DNA of 64,000 nucleotides from JAVBMV01 sp031552145 (GTDB lineage: Bacteria > Myxococcota > Myxococcia > Myxococcales > UBA5297): contig JAVBMV010000008.1 in NCBI GenBank assembly GCA_031552145.1, positions 326,956-390,955 of the forward strand, read 5' to 3'. The notes beneath the pieces are model-generated. The model did no database searches, was not told the DNA's origin, and worked only from the letters and a program-made list of their open reading frames with translations. Of the stretch, positions 25,719-34,700 are shown piece by piece (the stretch's first letter is position 1; every line of letters begins with the position of its first letter). A program made the translations under genes and the position numbers.

Positions 25719-28207
25719 CCGACGACGAAGTTGAGCAGCCGTTTGGGGACGAAGACCACCTTGCGGATGGCCTTGCCCTCCAGGTGAGCCAATACCTTGG
25801 GGTCGCTCTTCGCTAGCGCGGCGACCTCCGCTTCGCCGGCCTCGGGCGCCACCTCTACCTGGCCCCGGAGCTTGCCATTCACCTGGACCGCATAGACGAC
25901 GCTCTGCGCGGCGGCGAGCGCCGGCTCATGTTCAGGCCAGGGATGGCGCTGCAGGCTTCCAGGGAGGCCATAGAGCTCTCCGAGTTCATCGGCGAGGTGC
26001 GGAGCGAAGGGAGAGAGCGCAAAGGCGAGGAGCCGTATCGCCTCCCCCATCGCGGCGCGGGTCTCGTCATCGGGGGCGGGGGGCATCGGCATGAGGAAGT
26101 TGACCAGCTCCATGGTGCGGGAGATGGCTGTGTTGAAGGAGAGCCGCTCCAGCTCCTCGGTCACATGCTTGATCATGCGGTGCGCGGCGCGCCGAATCTC
26201 GAGCGCCTGCGCGTTCTCTCCACCCGCGGAGGGCGCGGGCGCCGTGGCGCAGGCGCGCTGCGCGTAAGCCAACCTCCAGACACGGCCGAGGAAGCGGCTG
26301 CATCCCTCGACCTGCTCATCGGACCAATCGATATCTTTCTCTGGAGGGCCGGCGAAGAGGACGAAGGTGCGCGCGGAGTCGGCGCCGAAGCGCCCGACGA
26401 TCTCGCTGGGCGAGACGACGTTGCCCCAGCGCTTCGACATCTTTCGTCCATCGGGCCCATTGACGATGCCCTGGGTGACCAGCCGCTTGACGGGCTCATC
26501 CGTCGGAACCAGCCCCATCTCGTGCATCACCATCGACCAGAAGCGGAAGTAGAGCAGATGCATCACGGCATGCTCCGGACCTCCCACGTAGACGTCGACC
26601 GGCAAGAGCCGCGCAGCCTCCCGCGCATCGAAGGGCGCAGTGGTGCACTGCGGAGAGAGATAGCGTGCGTAGTACCAGGCCGAATCGACGAAGGTATCCA
26701 TCGTCTCGGTCTCGCGCCGCGCGGGACCGCCACACTTCGGGCAGGAGGTGTTGACGAACTCGGGCACCTTGGAGAGCGGCGGTTCGCCGCGCCCCGTCAG
26801 CACCTTGGAGACGTCGATCATCGGCAGCGCCACGGGAAGCTGTTCGATGGGCACCTCGAACCCTTCGCTCCCGCCCGGGCAGCGCTCGCAATAGATGATG
26901 GGGATGGGGGTGCCCCAGTAGCGCTGCCGAGAAAAGCCCCAGTCGCGTTGACGCCAGGTCACCTCGGGGCTGCCCAGTCCGCGTTCTTTCAGCGCGAGCG
27001 CCACGCGCTTGCGCCCCTCCTCCGAAGAGAGGCCGTCGAACTCACCGGAACGCTCCATCACGCCTTCGTCGGTGAAGGCCTCCTGTAGCGTGCTGTTCTC
27101 GAGCGTCGCCGGGGCAGCATGAGGCCTAATCACGGTCTTGATGGGCAGCCCATATTTTTTGGCGAAGGAGAAGTCGCGGGCGTCGTGCGCCGGGACGCTC
27201 ATCACCGCCCCCGTGCCATAGTCGGAGAGGACGAAGTTGGCCACCCAGACCGGCAGCGACTCGCCGGTAAATGGATGGAGCACATAGCTTCCGGTGAAGA
27301 GCCCCTCCTTCTCGAGCTCCTCGCCTGCCTTGCAGAGCGCCGCCTTGCGAGTCTGTTCCGCGGCGAAGGCCGCGAGCTTCGCGCTCGTCTCTCCGGTCGC
27401 GAGCGAAGCTGCCAGCGGATGGTCTGGCGCGATGGCCAGGTAGGTCACGCCAAAGAGCGTATCGGCCCGGGTGGTGAAGACCTTGAGCGACTCCTCCCTC
27501 CCCTGGAGCTTGAATTGGATGAAGGCACCCTCGGAGCGGCCAATCCAGTGGCGCTGCATCGAGGTGACGCGATCGGGCCACTCCGTCAGTTGGTCGAGTC
27601 CGGCGAGCAGCTTCTCCGAAAACCGGGTAATGCGGAATGCCCACTCCGGCATCTGGCGCACCTGCACCGGATCGCCCGAGCGCTCGCAGAGTCCATCCTT
27701 CACCTGCTCGTTCGCGATGACCGTCGCGCAGCCGGGGCACCAGTTGACCTTGCTGGTGCGGCGGTAGACCAGTCCGCGCTCCTTCATCTTGAGGAAGAAC
27801 CACTGATTCCAGCGGTAGTAGTCGGCGTCACAGGTGGCGAACTCGCGCGTCCAATCATAGGAGTAGCCCACCGAGAGCATCTCGGCCTTGAACTGGGCCA
27901 CATTCTCTCGCGTGCGCTCCGCGGGATGGCGGCCATCCTTGATGGCGGCGTTCTCCGCCGGAAGGCCGAGCGCGTCCCACCCCATCGGGTGAAGCACATC
28001 AAAGCCGCGCATCCGGTAATAGCGCGCCAGCACGTCGCCGATCAGATAGTTGCGCACGTGCCCCATGTGCATCTTCCCCGAGGGATAGGGGAACATCTCG
28101 AGCACATAGCGCTTGGGGCCAACCCCCTTTACTCGGAAGAGCTTCTCCTCCTCCCAGCGCTGCTGCCACTTGGACTCGATCGATGCGGGCACATAGCGTT
28201 CGTTCAC
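25715..28207 (-). CDS. leuS: leucyl-tRNA synthetase
   Basis: This 830-residue class I synthetase charges tRNA-Leu. The HIGH motif is HMGH (47-50) in YPSGKMHMGHVRNYLIGD. The KMSKS motif is KMSKR in GRKMSKRWGNVV. A CP1 editing domain lies between, with a GTGAVM segment and zinc-binding cysteines (WCPGC and CPKCGG). The C-terminal domain ends NGKLRGQVEVAPEAG. The start is the GTG at 28207, with AAGGAG upstream. The longer frame to 28267 would cover the promoter. It is followed by lptE with a 4-bp overlap. Confidence 0.96.
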   Translation of the reverse strand: MNERYVPASIESKWQQRWEEEKLFRVKGVGPKRYVLEMFPYPSGKMHMGHVRNYLIGDVLARYYRMRGFDVLHPMGWDALGLPAENAAIKDGRHPAERTRENVAQFKAEMLSVGYSYDWTREFATCDADYYRWNQWFFLKMKERGLVYRRTSKVNWCPGCATVIANEQVKDGLCERSGDPVQVRQMPEWAFRITRFSEKLLAGLDQLTEWPDRVTSMQRHWIGRSEGAFIQFKLQGREESLKVFTTRADTLFGVTYLAIAPDHPLAASLATGETSAKLAAFAAEQTRKAALCKAGEELEKEGLFTGSYVLHPFTGESLPVWVANFVLSDYGTGAVMSVPAHDARDFSFAKKYGLPIKTVIRPHAAPATLENSTLQEAFTDEGVMERSGEFDGLSSEEGRKRVALALKERGLGSPEVTWRQRDWGFSRQRYWGTPIPIIYCERCPGGSEGFEVPIEQLPVALPMIDVSKVLTGRGEPPLSKVPEFVNTSCPKCGGPARRETETMDTFVDSAWYYARYLSPQCTTAPFDAREAARLLPVDVYVGGPEHAVMHLLYFRFWSMVMHEMGLVPTDEPVKRLVTQGIVNGPDGRKMSKRWGNVVSPSEIVGRFGADSARTFVLFAGPPEKDIDWSDEQVEGCSRFLGRVWRLAYAQRACATAPAPSAGGENAQALEIRRAAHRMIKHVTEELERLSFNTAISRTMELVNFLMPMPPAPDDETRAAMGEAIRLLAFALSPFAPHLADELGELYGLPGSLQRHPWPEHEPALAAAQSVVYAVQVNGKLRGQVEVAPEAGEAEVAALAKSDPKVLAHLEGKAIRKVVFVPKRLLNFVVG

Positions 28208-28237
28208 GGCGCTCTCCTTACTAAGCACAGAGCGGGC

Positions 28238-28267
28238 GTTATACGGGTCGCGGTGGCCCAAGGGCAA
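28238..28267 (-). promoter_or_regulatory. sigma-70-type promoter of leuS-lptE
   Basis: On the minus strand TTGCCC (28267-28262) is followed by an 18-bp spacer and TATAAC (28243-28238). The start point would lie near 28231, about 24 nt upstream of the GTG. The -10 hexamer and spacer match those of the tRNA-Leu promoter. Confidence 0.55.
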
Positions 28268-28284
28268 CGGGAGCGCGCGCCGCG

Positions 28285-29544
28285 CTAGAGGAGGGAATCC
28301 TTCTTGTCTCGGCAGAGCTCCTCACGCCACGGGAAGAGCGGCCGCACCTCCGAGCGCTCCTGCACCTCGAAGAGCTGGAACTGCGCCGTGGGCGCACGCC
28401 AACAGTCGCGCCGTTTCGAGAGCTGCGAGCAGAGCTGGCCGAGCACTTCGCCGGGTCCCTCCACCAGGCGCCAGATCGTGGGCATGACAGCGGTCGCCTC
28501 TCCACCATAGGCCATGATGACGCCGCTCCGCGCCCGCCCCAGAGCGATGGCCCGCTCCGCGGGCTCCATGTTTGGGAGCGCTGCCGGGGGGCGCGCGACC
28601 GTCACGGTCACGGTCGCCTCCTCGAGATGAAAGTCTCTCAAGGGCATCGAGCCCACGTCGCTCGCGGGGGCAGCGAGCGCGGCGACGACGAGCCCCTCGA
28701 TGAGCGCCGTGCCCGGTTGGAAATGACCGGCGCGCGCAACCACATCTCCATCGACGCTCACCGCGACCTGGACGCCTCTGCTGGCGCGGAGCCTGGGCAG
28801 CTTGAGGAGGACCGTCTCGGGGACGCTCTCGTCGAGGTAATGGCGCAGCTTCGTGGTGAGAGTGTCGCGCGCGATGGAGAGGAGCGCCTCCATTTCGAGG
28901 TCACTCAGCACGAAGCGATCGATGAAGAGGGCGGCGCTCCCCTCCCCTGCCCCGGCCAGAAGCGGGGTAGGGGTGGCCATCAGCGCGGCAGCGAGCTCGG
29001 CGACGAGCGGCATGGCGCCCAGTCCGCTGCAGCGGCGGAGCGCGTCGCTCTCCATGTCGAGGAGCGCCTCCTCGCATCCGGCGAAGCGCCGAGACGTGAG
29101 CGGCGCGGCGACGAGGATGAGCGGACGCTCCGCCCCTTGCGTCTGGGCGACCACCGCCTTGGCCACCTCCGCCAGCGATTCACCTGCAAGCTCACGCGCC
29201 GAGAGCTCTCGATAGAGCGTCTTGGCGCCTCCCTCTTCCGCGCCCAGTGCGCCAAGCTTCGTACGCGCCAGCGCGCGCAGGCGCGCCTCGCCCTCCTTGG
29301 CGCTGGTCCCATCGGTGAGCGCGACGAGCAGCAACAAGTCGAAAGAGCGGGAGAGCCTTCCCGCCAGGAGCACCATCGCCGCGCCATCGGCCTCCGGCCC
29401 ATTGCCGATCGGGATGAGCGCCATCGGCACCCTGGGCGCCTCTTCCTGGGCCGCGGCGCGAGGTGCGCAGAGGCAGAGAGCGAGGAGCAGCCCTAGGGGG
29501 GCAAAGAGCGGAGAGCCAGAAGGGTTTCGCCTGCGTGTGAACAT
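28285..29544 (-). CDS. exported protein with AMMECR1-like C-terminal domain
   Basis: The protein has 419 residues from the ATG at 29544, chosen because it places a signal peptide (about 1-33, ending RAAAQ) at the N-terminus. Upstream in-frame starts would bury it. Residues 212-395 follow the AMMECR1 fold: LLSIARDTLTTKL, a strand pair with VSVDGDVVARAG, then EGLVVAALAAP, ALGRARSGVIMAYGG and LCSQLSKRRDCW. The usual LRGCIG motif is absent. The N-terminal half (38-205) may be a decayed Memo-like domain, since Memo-AMMECR1 fusions exist, but it lacks the expected ligands. Export of such a protein is unusual. Function unknown. Confidence 0.65.
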   Translation of the reverse strand: MFTRRRNPSGSPLFAPLGLLLALCLCAPRAAAQEEAPRVPMALIPIGNGPEADGAAMVLLAGRLSRSFDLLLLVALTDGTSAKEGEARLRALARTKLGALGAEEGGAKTLYRELSARELAGESLAEVAKAVVAQTQGAERPLILVAAPLTSRRFAGCEEALLDMESDALRRCSGLGAMPLVAELAAALMATPTPLLAGAGEGSAALFIDRFVLSDLEMEALLSIARDTLTTKLRHYLDESVPETVLLKLPRLRASRGVQVAVSVDGDVVARAGHFQPGTALIEGLVVAALAAPASDVGSMPLRDFHLEEATVTVTVARPPAALPNMEPAERAIALGRARSGVIMAYGGEATAVMPTIWRLVEGPGEVLGQLCSQLSKRRDCWRAPTAQFQLFEVQERSEVRPLFPWREELCRDKKDSLL

Positions 29545-29619
29545 GTGAGGACTCGTTGCAGCGCATGGGCGCGGTTCGGCCACCGCGACCCGCATCGCCA
29601 CTCGATATCATCCCGTGCC

Positions 29620-29648
29620 TTGTGAGCGCGAGCGTTGAGGGCTAGATT
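29620..29648 (+). promoter_or_regulatory. sigma-70-type promoter of asnS
   Basis: TTGTGA (29620-29625) and TAGATT (29643-29648) are spaced 17 bp apart, about 41 bp upstream of the asnS ATG. The match to the housekeeping consensus is fair. Confidence 0.45.
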
Positions 29649-29688
29649 CGCCCACTTTCCAAGCGGCGCACCTAAGGAGCACGAGACG

Positions 29689-30990
29689 ATGGCACGGGTC
29701 TATATCGCGGAGATCGCGAAGCATGTCGGGACAGAGGTTACGCTCGAGGGATGGCTGCACAACCGCAGCTCCAAGGGCAAGCTCCACTTCCTGCAGGTTC
29801 GCGACGGGACCGGGACCATCCAGTGTGTCGTCTTCAAAGGAGACGTGGACGAGAAGACCTTCTTCGAGGCCGATCACCTCCCGCAGGAGAGCTCGATTCG
29901 CATCACGGGGACGGTGCGCGAGGAAAAGCGCAGCCCCCTAGGCTTCGAACTGGGCGTCCGCGCACTCGAGGTCGTGGCGCGCCCCACCGAGGAGTTCCCG
30001 CTTGGGCACAAGGAGCATGGCGTCGCCTTCCTGATGGAGAAGCGGCACCTGTGGCTGCGCAGCGCCCGTCAGAACGCCGTCCTTCGGATCCGCCACTCGA
30101 TTATCAAGGCGATCCGCGACTACTTCGACTCCAACGGCTTCACGCTCTTCGATGCGCCCATCCTCACGCCCTCCGCGGCAGAGGGGACGAGCACTCTCTT
30201 CGAGATCCCTTACTTCGACATGGGGAAGGCCTACCTCACGCAGTCGGGTCAGCTCTATGGCGAGGCGGGGGCAGCGGCGCTGGGCAAGATCTACGTCTTC
30301 GGCCCTACATTTCGAGCCGAGAAGAGCAAGACGCGGCGCCACCTCACCGAGTTCTGGATGGTGGAGCCCGAGGTCGCCTTCATGGATCTGGCGGGCGACA
30401 TGGACTTGATGGAGGACTTCGTCTGCTCCGTGGTCCAGACGGTGCTCGCCAAGCACAGGCGAGAGTTGGCGGAGGTGCTGGAGCGCGACGTGACGGTGCT
30501 CGACCGCGTCCAGAAGCCCTTCCCCCGCATCACCTACTCCGAGGGGATCGAGCGGATCCTGTCAGCCGGCCACTCCATCGCGTGGGGCGACGACATCGGC
30601 GGTGACGAGGAGACGATCCTGGCCAACCAGTTCGATCGCCCCGTGCTCATGCACCGCTTCCCCGCCCAGATGAAGGCCTTCTACTTCAAGAAGGATCCAA
30701 ACGATCCGCGCCTCGCGCTTGGCTGCGACATGCTGGCGCCCGAGGGCTACGGCGAGATCATCGGCGGCGGCGAACGCGAGGAGGACTACGCCAAGTTGCT
30801 CGCCAGTATCGACGCGCACAAGCTCCCTCGGTCGGCCTTCGAGTGGTACCTCGACCTGCGCAAGTTTGGCACCTTCCCCCACGCGGGCTTCGGACTCGGG
30901 ATCGAGCGCACGGTCGCATGGATATGTGGCCTGCACCATGTGCGCGAGACCATCCCCTTCGCCCGCATGATGGAGCGCCTCTCGCCCTAG
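29689..30990 (+). CDS. asnS: asparaginyl-tRNA synthetase
   Basis: This 433-residue class IIb synthetase has an N-terminal OB-fold anticodon-binding domain (about 15-115, VTLEGWLHNRSSKGKLHFLQ). Motif 2 is TFRAEKSKTRRHLTEFWM and motif 3 is GFGLGIERTVAW. The length and catalytic-core signature (SGQLYGEA; EFWMVEPE) favour AsnRS over AspRS, which would carry a large insertion. The ATG follows TAAGGAGC. The gene is divergent from the AMMECR1-like gene. Confidence 0.92.
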   Translation: MARVYIAEIAKHVGTEVTLEGWLHNRSSKGKLHFLQVRDGTGTIQCVVFKGDVDEKTFFEADHLPQESSIRITGTVREEKRSPLGFELGVRALEVVARPTEEFPLGHKEHGVAFLMEKRHLWLRSARQNAVLRIRHSIIKAIRDYFDSNGFTLFDAPILTPSAAEGTSTLFEIPYFDMGKAYLTQSGQLYGEAGAAALGKIYVFGPTFRAEKSKTRRHLTEFWMVEPEVAFMDLAGDMDLMEDFVCSVVQTVLAKHRRELAEVLERDVTVLDRVQKPFPRITYSEGIERILSAGHSIAWGDDIGGDEETILANQFDRPVLMHRFPAQMKAFYFKKDPNDPRLALGCDMLAPEGYGEIIGGGEREEDYAKLLASIDAHKLPRSAFEWYLDLRKFGTFPHAGFGLGIERTVAWICGLHHVRETIPFARMMERLSP

Positions 30991-31103
30991 CCCTGGGTCG
31001 AGCGTCGAGCCAAAGGTGTTGCCTCCCGCGCGCCGTTGGCCGAGAATGGTCCAACTTTCGACGGCCCTTCGCCAGCGCGTCGGAGTCCGGAGGCGGGCGG
31101 CGC

Positions 31104-31865
31104 GTGAATCGGTCAGAACATTCAGTCTTTCAGCTCAAGAGAGTGACGGCGCTCATCGGTCCCTACGGGAGCGGGAAGAGCGAGCTCTCCCTGGCGCTCG
31201 CGCTCCAAGGCGTGCGAAGCCTGGGGGACCAGGCCAGCGGCCGGATCTTTCTGTGCGACATGGATGTCTTGAAGCCCTATTTTCGCTCGCGCGAGCTAGG
31301 GATGAAGATGACCGAGGAGGGCGTGCAGGTGGTGGCGCCCGCCGGCGCGCTCGCCAACAGCGATCTGCCCATCATGGCACCCGAGGTGAGAGGCGCTGTC
31401 GAGCGCTCCGACGCGATCGTATTGCTCGACGTGGGGGGCGACCCAGTCGGCGCCCGCGCGCTGGGCTCCATCGCCGACGTCGTCTCGGTGGCCGATCACG
31501 ACCTTCTGTTGGTGCTCAATCGATATCGCCCCTTCATGGAAAGCACCGAGCGCGTCCTGGCGCAGATCGCCCAGATCGAGGGCGCGGCAACCATGAAGGT
31601 TACGGGGATCATCTCCAACACCAACCTCCTGGAGGAGACAACGAAGGGGGACGTGGAGTGGGGCCTGGAACTGGCGCGCGAGGTCTCCGCCTCTCTCTCG
31701 ATCCCAATCCGTCTTCTCGCCGTGCCAGAGGGACTCGCCGCCGACTTCGCGTCTCCCGGCCTCCCTCCGGTCGTCGCCATCCGAAGAAGAGTACTTCCCG
31801 ATTTCCTGGGCGGGGTGATACTTGCGCCCAGAGAACGCTCCACGTCACCGAAGGAGAAACCATGA
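31104..31865 (+). CDS. MinD/CobQ-like P-loop ATPase of the oxidoreductase operon
   Basis: The protein has 253 residues from the GTG at 31104 with GGAGG upstream. An in-frame GTG at 31143 is a less likely start. Walker A is GPYGSGKS (19-26). FLCDMDVLKPYFRSRE and IVLLDVGGDPVGA resemble the switch and Walker B regions of deviant SIMIBI ATPases. GIISNTNLLEETT is typical of the CobQ/MinD nucleotide-base region. The next gene, a ferredoxin, overlaps as ATGA, so translation is coupled. It may mature or regulate the oxidoreductase encoded downstream. That is inference from the operon. Confidence 0.75.
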   Translation: MNRSEHSVFQLKRVTALIGPYGSGKSELSLALALQGVRSLGDQASGRIFLCDMDVLKPYFRSRELGMKMTEEGVQVVAPAGALANSDLPIMAPEVRGAVERSDAIVLLDVGGDPVGARALGSIADVVSVADHDLLLVLNRYRPFMESTERVLAQIAQIEGAATMKVTGIISNTNLLEETTKGDVEWGLELAREVSASLSIPIRLLAVPEGLAADFASPGLPPVVAIRRRVLPDFLGGVILAPRERSTSPKEKP

Positions 31866-32086
31866 ACCGTCTGGAGATCGATCAGGATCGGTGCAAGGCC
31901 TGTATGCTCTGCATCGACGTCTGTAACCGCAAGCTTCTCGCGCTCAGCGAGAAGGGGCTCAACGCGAAGGGCTTCCACGCCATCGAACAGCACGAGGCGG
32001 AGAAGTGCACGGCCTGTGCGCTCTGCGCGATCGTCTGCCCCGAGGGATGTTTCACTGTCTATAAAGAGGTAAAGAGCACCACCTGA
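31862..32086 (+). CDS. 2[4Fe-4S] ferredoxin, delta subunit of a 2-oxoacid oxidoreductase
   Basis: This 74-residue protein carries two ferredoxin motifs, CKACMLCIDVC and CTACALCAIVC followed by PEG, enough for two [4Fe-4S] clusters. It corresponds to the separate delta subunit (KorD/VorD type) that passes electrons to external ferredoxin. The ATG has GGAGAAACC upstream and overlaps the ATPase stop. The alpha subunit follows after 44 bp. Confidence 0.9.
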   Translation: MNRLEIDQDRCKACMLCIDVCNRKLLALSEKGLNAKGFHAIEQHEAEKCTACALCAIVCPEGCFTVYKEVKSTT

Positions 32087-32130
32087 AACGCCAGTCGCTC
32101 GAGCGAAATTCGCCCGAGTCAGGAGCAGCC

Positions 32131-33198
32131 ATGGCCCAGCAGAGACTGCTGATGAAGGGTGCGGAGGCGATCGCGGAGGCCGCGATTCGCGCCGGTTGCC
32201 ACCACTTCTTCGGCTACCCCATCACCCCGCAGAACGAGATCCCGGAGTACATGTCGAAGCGCCTTCCTCAGGTAGGCGGCGTCTATGTGCAGGCGGAGAG
32301 CGAGCTCGCCGCCATCAACATGATCTACGGAGCAGGTGGCGCCGGCGCGCGCATCATGACCAGCTCCTCCAGCCCCGGCGTCTCGCTCATGTGCGAGGGC
32401 TTCTCCTACCTCATCGGCGCAGAGGTGCCGGCGGTGGTGGTCAATATCATGCGCGGCGGTCCTGGTCTCGGCGATATCGCGCCGGCCCAGAGCGACTATC
32501 TGCAGATGACGCGCGGCTTCGGCCACGGCGATCAGGCCGCGATGGTCCTGGCCCCCGCCAGCGTTCAGGAGGCTGTCGACATGATGTCGCTTGCCTTCGA
32601 GCTGGCCGACAAGTACCGCAACCCCTGCGTCGTGATCGGCGACGGCCTCATCGGTCAGATGATGGAGCCCGTCACCTTCGCCGATCAGGAGGCGCCGCGG
32701 GTCGAAAAGCCTTGGGCCACCACGGGCGCCAAGGGGCGCAAGTACAACATCATCAACTCGCTCTACCTCGATCCCGAGGAGTTGGAGCGCCACGTCCACA
32801 AGCTGCAGAAGAAGTTCGATCTGATGCGCGAGACCGAGCAGCGGCACGAGTCGTGGATGGTCGAGGATCATCCCGAGATCGTCATCTGCGCCTACGGTAC
32901 GACGGCGCGCATCGCCAAGAGCGCGATCCGCGTGCTGCGCCAGCAGGGCATCAAGGTGGGACTCTTCCGCCCGATGACCGCCTGGCCCTTCCCCGAGAAG
33001 GGGCTGCGTGAGCTGGTCGAGCCGACCAAGCTCTTCCTCTCGGTGGAGATGAGCATGGGGCAGATGGTCCACGACATCCGCGCGATCGCGGAGGGAAAGC
33101 GACCGGTCCACTTCTTCGGAAGGACAGGCGGCGTCGTTCCCACGGTCGAGGAGATCGTCGCCAAGGTCAAGGAAGAGGTCCAGGGGCTTAGGACCTAA
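32131..33198 (+). CDS. vorB: 2-oxoacid:ferredoxin oxidoreductase alpha subunit (VorB/KorA type)
   Basis: This 355-residue subunit carries domains I/II of the oxidoreductase. FFGYPITPQNEIPEY, VYVQAESELAAINMIYGAGG, MTSSSSPGVSLMCEG and MRGGPGLGDIAPAQSDY all match the VorB/KorA group closely. With the beta, gamma and ferredoxin subunits it oxidatively decarboxylates a 2-oxoacid to acyl-CoA and reduces ferredoxin. The substrate (branched-chain 2-oxoacid versus 2-oxoglutarate) cannot be settled from sequence. The order is delta-alpha-beta-gamma. Confidence 0.9.
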   Translation: MAQQRLLMKGAEAIAEAAIRAGCHHFFGYPITPQNEIPEYMSKRLPQVGGVYVQAESELAAINMIYGAGGAGARIMTSSSSPGVSLMCEGFSYLIGAEVPAVVVNIMRGGPGLGDIAPAQSDYLQMTRGFGHGDQAAMVLAPASVQEAVDMMSLAFELADKYRNPCVVIGDGLIGQMMEPVTFADQEAPRVEKPWATTGAKGRKYNIINSLYLDPEELERHVHKLQKKFDLMRETEQRHESWMVEDHPEIVICAYGTTARIAKSAIRVLRQQGIKVGLFRPMTAWPFPEKGLRELVEPTKLFLSVEMSMGQMVHDIRAIAEGKRPVHFFGRTGGVVPTVEEIVAKVKEEVQGLRT

Positions 33199-33258
33199 CT
33201 ATTTCGATGGAGCTCCTCATCGGGCCTGACTCGATGGGCGCTCCCCGAGGTGAGAACT

Positions 33259-34074
33259 ATGGCTGAACAGAAAGTCTTCCAACGCAGTCCGGTGATGACG
33301 GACAACATCCTCCACTACTGCCCCGGCTGCACCCACGGCATCGCGCATCGCCTGGTGGCCGAGGTGATCGAGGAGATGGGGATCCGCGAGCAGACCATCG
33401 GCGTATGCCCGGTGGGGTGCTCGGTGCTCGCCTACAACTATCTCGACATCGACTGGTCCGAAGCCGCGCACGGCCGCGCGCCGGCGGTGGCGACGGGCAT
33501 CCGGCGCGTCCTGCCGCAGGATCGCTACGTCTTCACCTATCAGGGCGACGGCGACCTAGCCTCCATCGGCATGGCCGAGATCATCCACGCCGCCAACCGC
33601 GGCGAGAAGATGACGGTCATCTTCATCAACAACGCCATCTACGGGATGACGGGCGGCCAGATGGCGCCTACCACCCTGCCCGGCATGAAGACCACAACCT
33701 CTCCCCAGGGGCGTGACACCGCTCACTGCGGCCACCCCGTCCGCATGTGCGAGATGATCAACACGCTGGTCGAGCCGGTCTTCGTCGCGCGCGGCGCGCT
33801 CTCCAAGCCGCAGTACATCGTGCGCGCCAAGAAGCTGCTGCGCCAAGCCTTCGAGCTGCAGCATCAGGGCTTCACCTTCGTGGAGCTGCTCTCGACCTGC
33901 CCGACCGGCTGGGGCCTCACTCCCAATAACGCCATGTCGTGGCTGGAGCACAACATGGTGCCCTTCTTCCCGCTCCAAGTCTTCCGCGAGCCGGGGAACC
34001 TCCCCGCGGCGGCCGAAAAGTACACCCCCGATCTCAAAGTCTCGGGCGACGCGCCCAAGAAGAAGGAGGCCTGA
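33259..34074 (+). CDS. 2-oxoacid:ferredoxin oxidoreductase beta subunit (TPP-binding)
   Basis: This 271-residue subunit binds thiamine diphosphate. The diphosphate/Mg motif is GDGDLASIG followed by INNAIYGMTGGQ. YCPGCTHG and GVCPVGCS provide the cysteines expected for the cluster near TPP. The ATG at 33259 has GAGGTGAG upstream, and a GTG nine bases earlier is less likely. It forms the catalytic core with the alpha subunit. The gamma gene starts three bases after its stop. Confidence 0.92.
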   Translation: MAEQKVFQRSPVMTDNILHYCPGCTHGIAHRLVAEVIEEMGIREQTIGVCPVGCSVLAYNYLDIDWSEAAHGRAPAVATGIRRVLPQDRYVFTYQGDGDLASIGMAEIIHAANRGEKMTVIFINNAIYGMTGGQMAPTTLPGMKTTTSPQGRDTAHCGHPVRMCEMINTLVEPVFVARGALSKPQYIVRAKKLLRQAFELQHQGFTFVELLSTCPTGWGLTPNNAMSWLEHNMVPFFPLQVFREPGNLPAAAEKYTPDLKVSGDAPKKKEA

Positions 34075-34077
34075 GCG

Positions 34078-34617
34078 ATGGCTACCTCAGATGTTGTGAT
34101 GGCAGGTTTCGGCGGCCAGGGGCTCATGGCCATTGGGAAGATCCTGGCCAAGGCGGCCATGGACGAAGGGCGCCATGTCACCTGGATGCCCTCCTACGGT
34201 CCCGAGATGCGCGGCGGCACGGCCAACTGTCTGGTCTGCATCGACGACGAGCCCATCGGCTCACCCGTCACCAACTCGGCGCAGGCCGCCATCGTGATGA
34301 ACAAGCAGTCGATCGAGAAGTTCGAGCCGACCATCGTCGCGGGTGGCGTGATCGTGATCAACACGTCGCTCATCGATCGCCAGGTGCAGCGCAATGACCT
34401 GAAGGCCGTCTATGTGCAGGCCACCGAGCTCGCGCAGGCGGAGGGCTCGGAGCGCTCCGCCAACATGGTGATGCTGGGCGCCTATATCGGCGCCACCGGT
34501 GTCGTGCGCGCCGAGACGGTCGAGCACGCCATCGCGAAGACCTTCGACGGCAAGAAGGAGGCGGCGGAGATCAACATTCGCGCCTTCCGCAAGGGCTTCA
34601 AGGCCGCGCAGAAGTAG
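34078..34617 (+). CDS. 2-oxoacid:ferredoxin oxidoreductase gamma subunit
   Basis: This 179-residue subunit matches the gamma family throughout. It begins VVMAGFGGQGLMAIGKILAK and continues with MPSYGPEMRGGTANCLVCI and SERSANMVMLGAYIGATGVV. Gamma subunits complete the CoA-binding site. It is the last gene of the five-gene operon and is followed by a hairpin terminator. Confidence 0.92.
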   Translation: MATSDVVMAGFGGQGLMAIGKILAKAAMDEGRHVTWMPSYGPEMRGGTANCLVCIDDEPIGSPVTNSAQAAIVMNKQSIEKFEPTIVAGGVIVINTSLIDRQVQRNDLKAVYVQATELAQAEGSERSANMVMLGAYIGATGVVRAETVEHAIAKTFDGKKEAAEINIRAFRKGFKAAQK

Positions 34618-34638
34618 CCGATAGCAAGAAGCACAGTT

Positions 34639-34672
34639 CAGGGCCCTCTTCCCGTCTGGGATGAGGGCCCTG
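34639..34672. terminator. hairpin between converging operons
   Basis: CAGGGCCCTC (34639-34648) pairs with GAGGGCCCTG (34663-34672). The interval holds an extra CCC/GGG pair around a GTCT loop. It sits between the gamma-subunit stop and the SDR stop, both converging on it. There is no clear T-run, so termination efficiency is uncertain. Confidence 0.6.
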
Positions 34673-34700
34673 CGCTATTGGGAACTCTCGCGCGTCTTAT

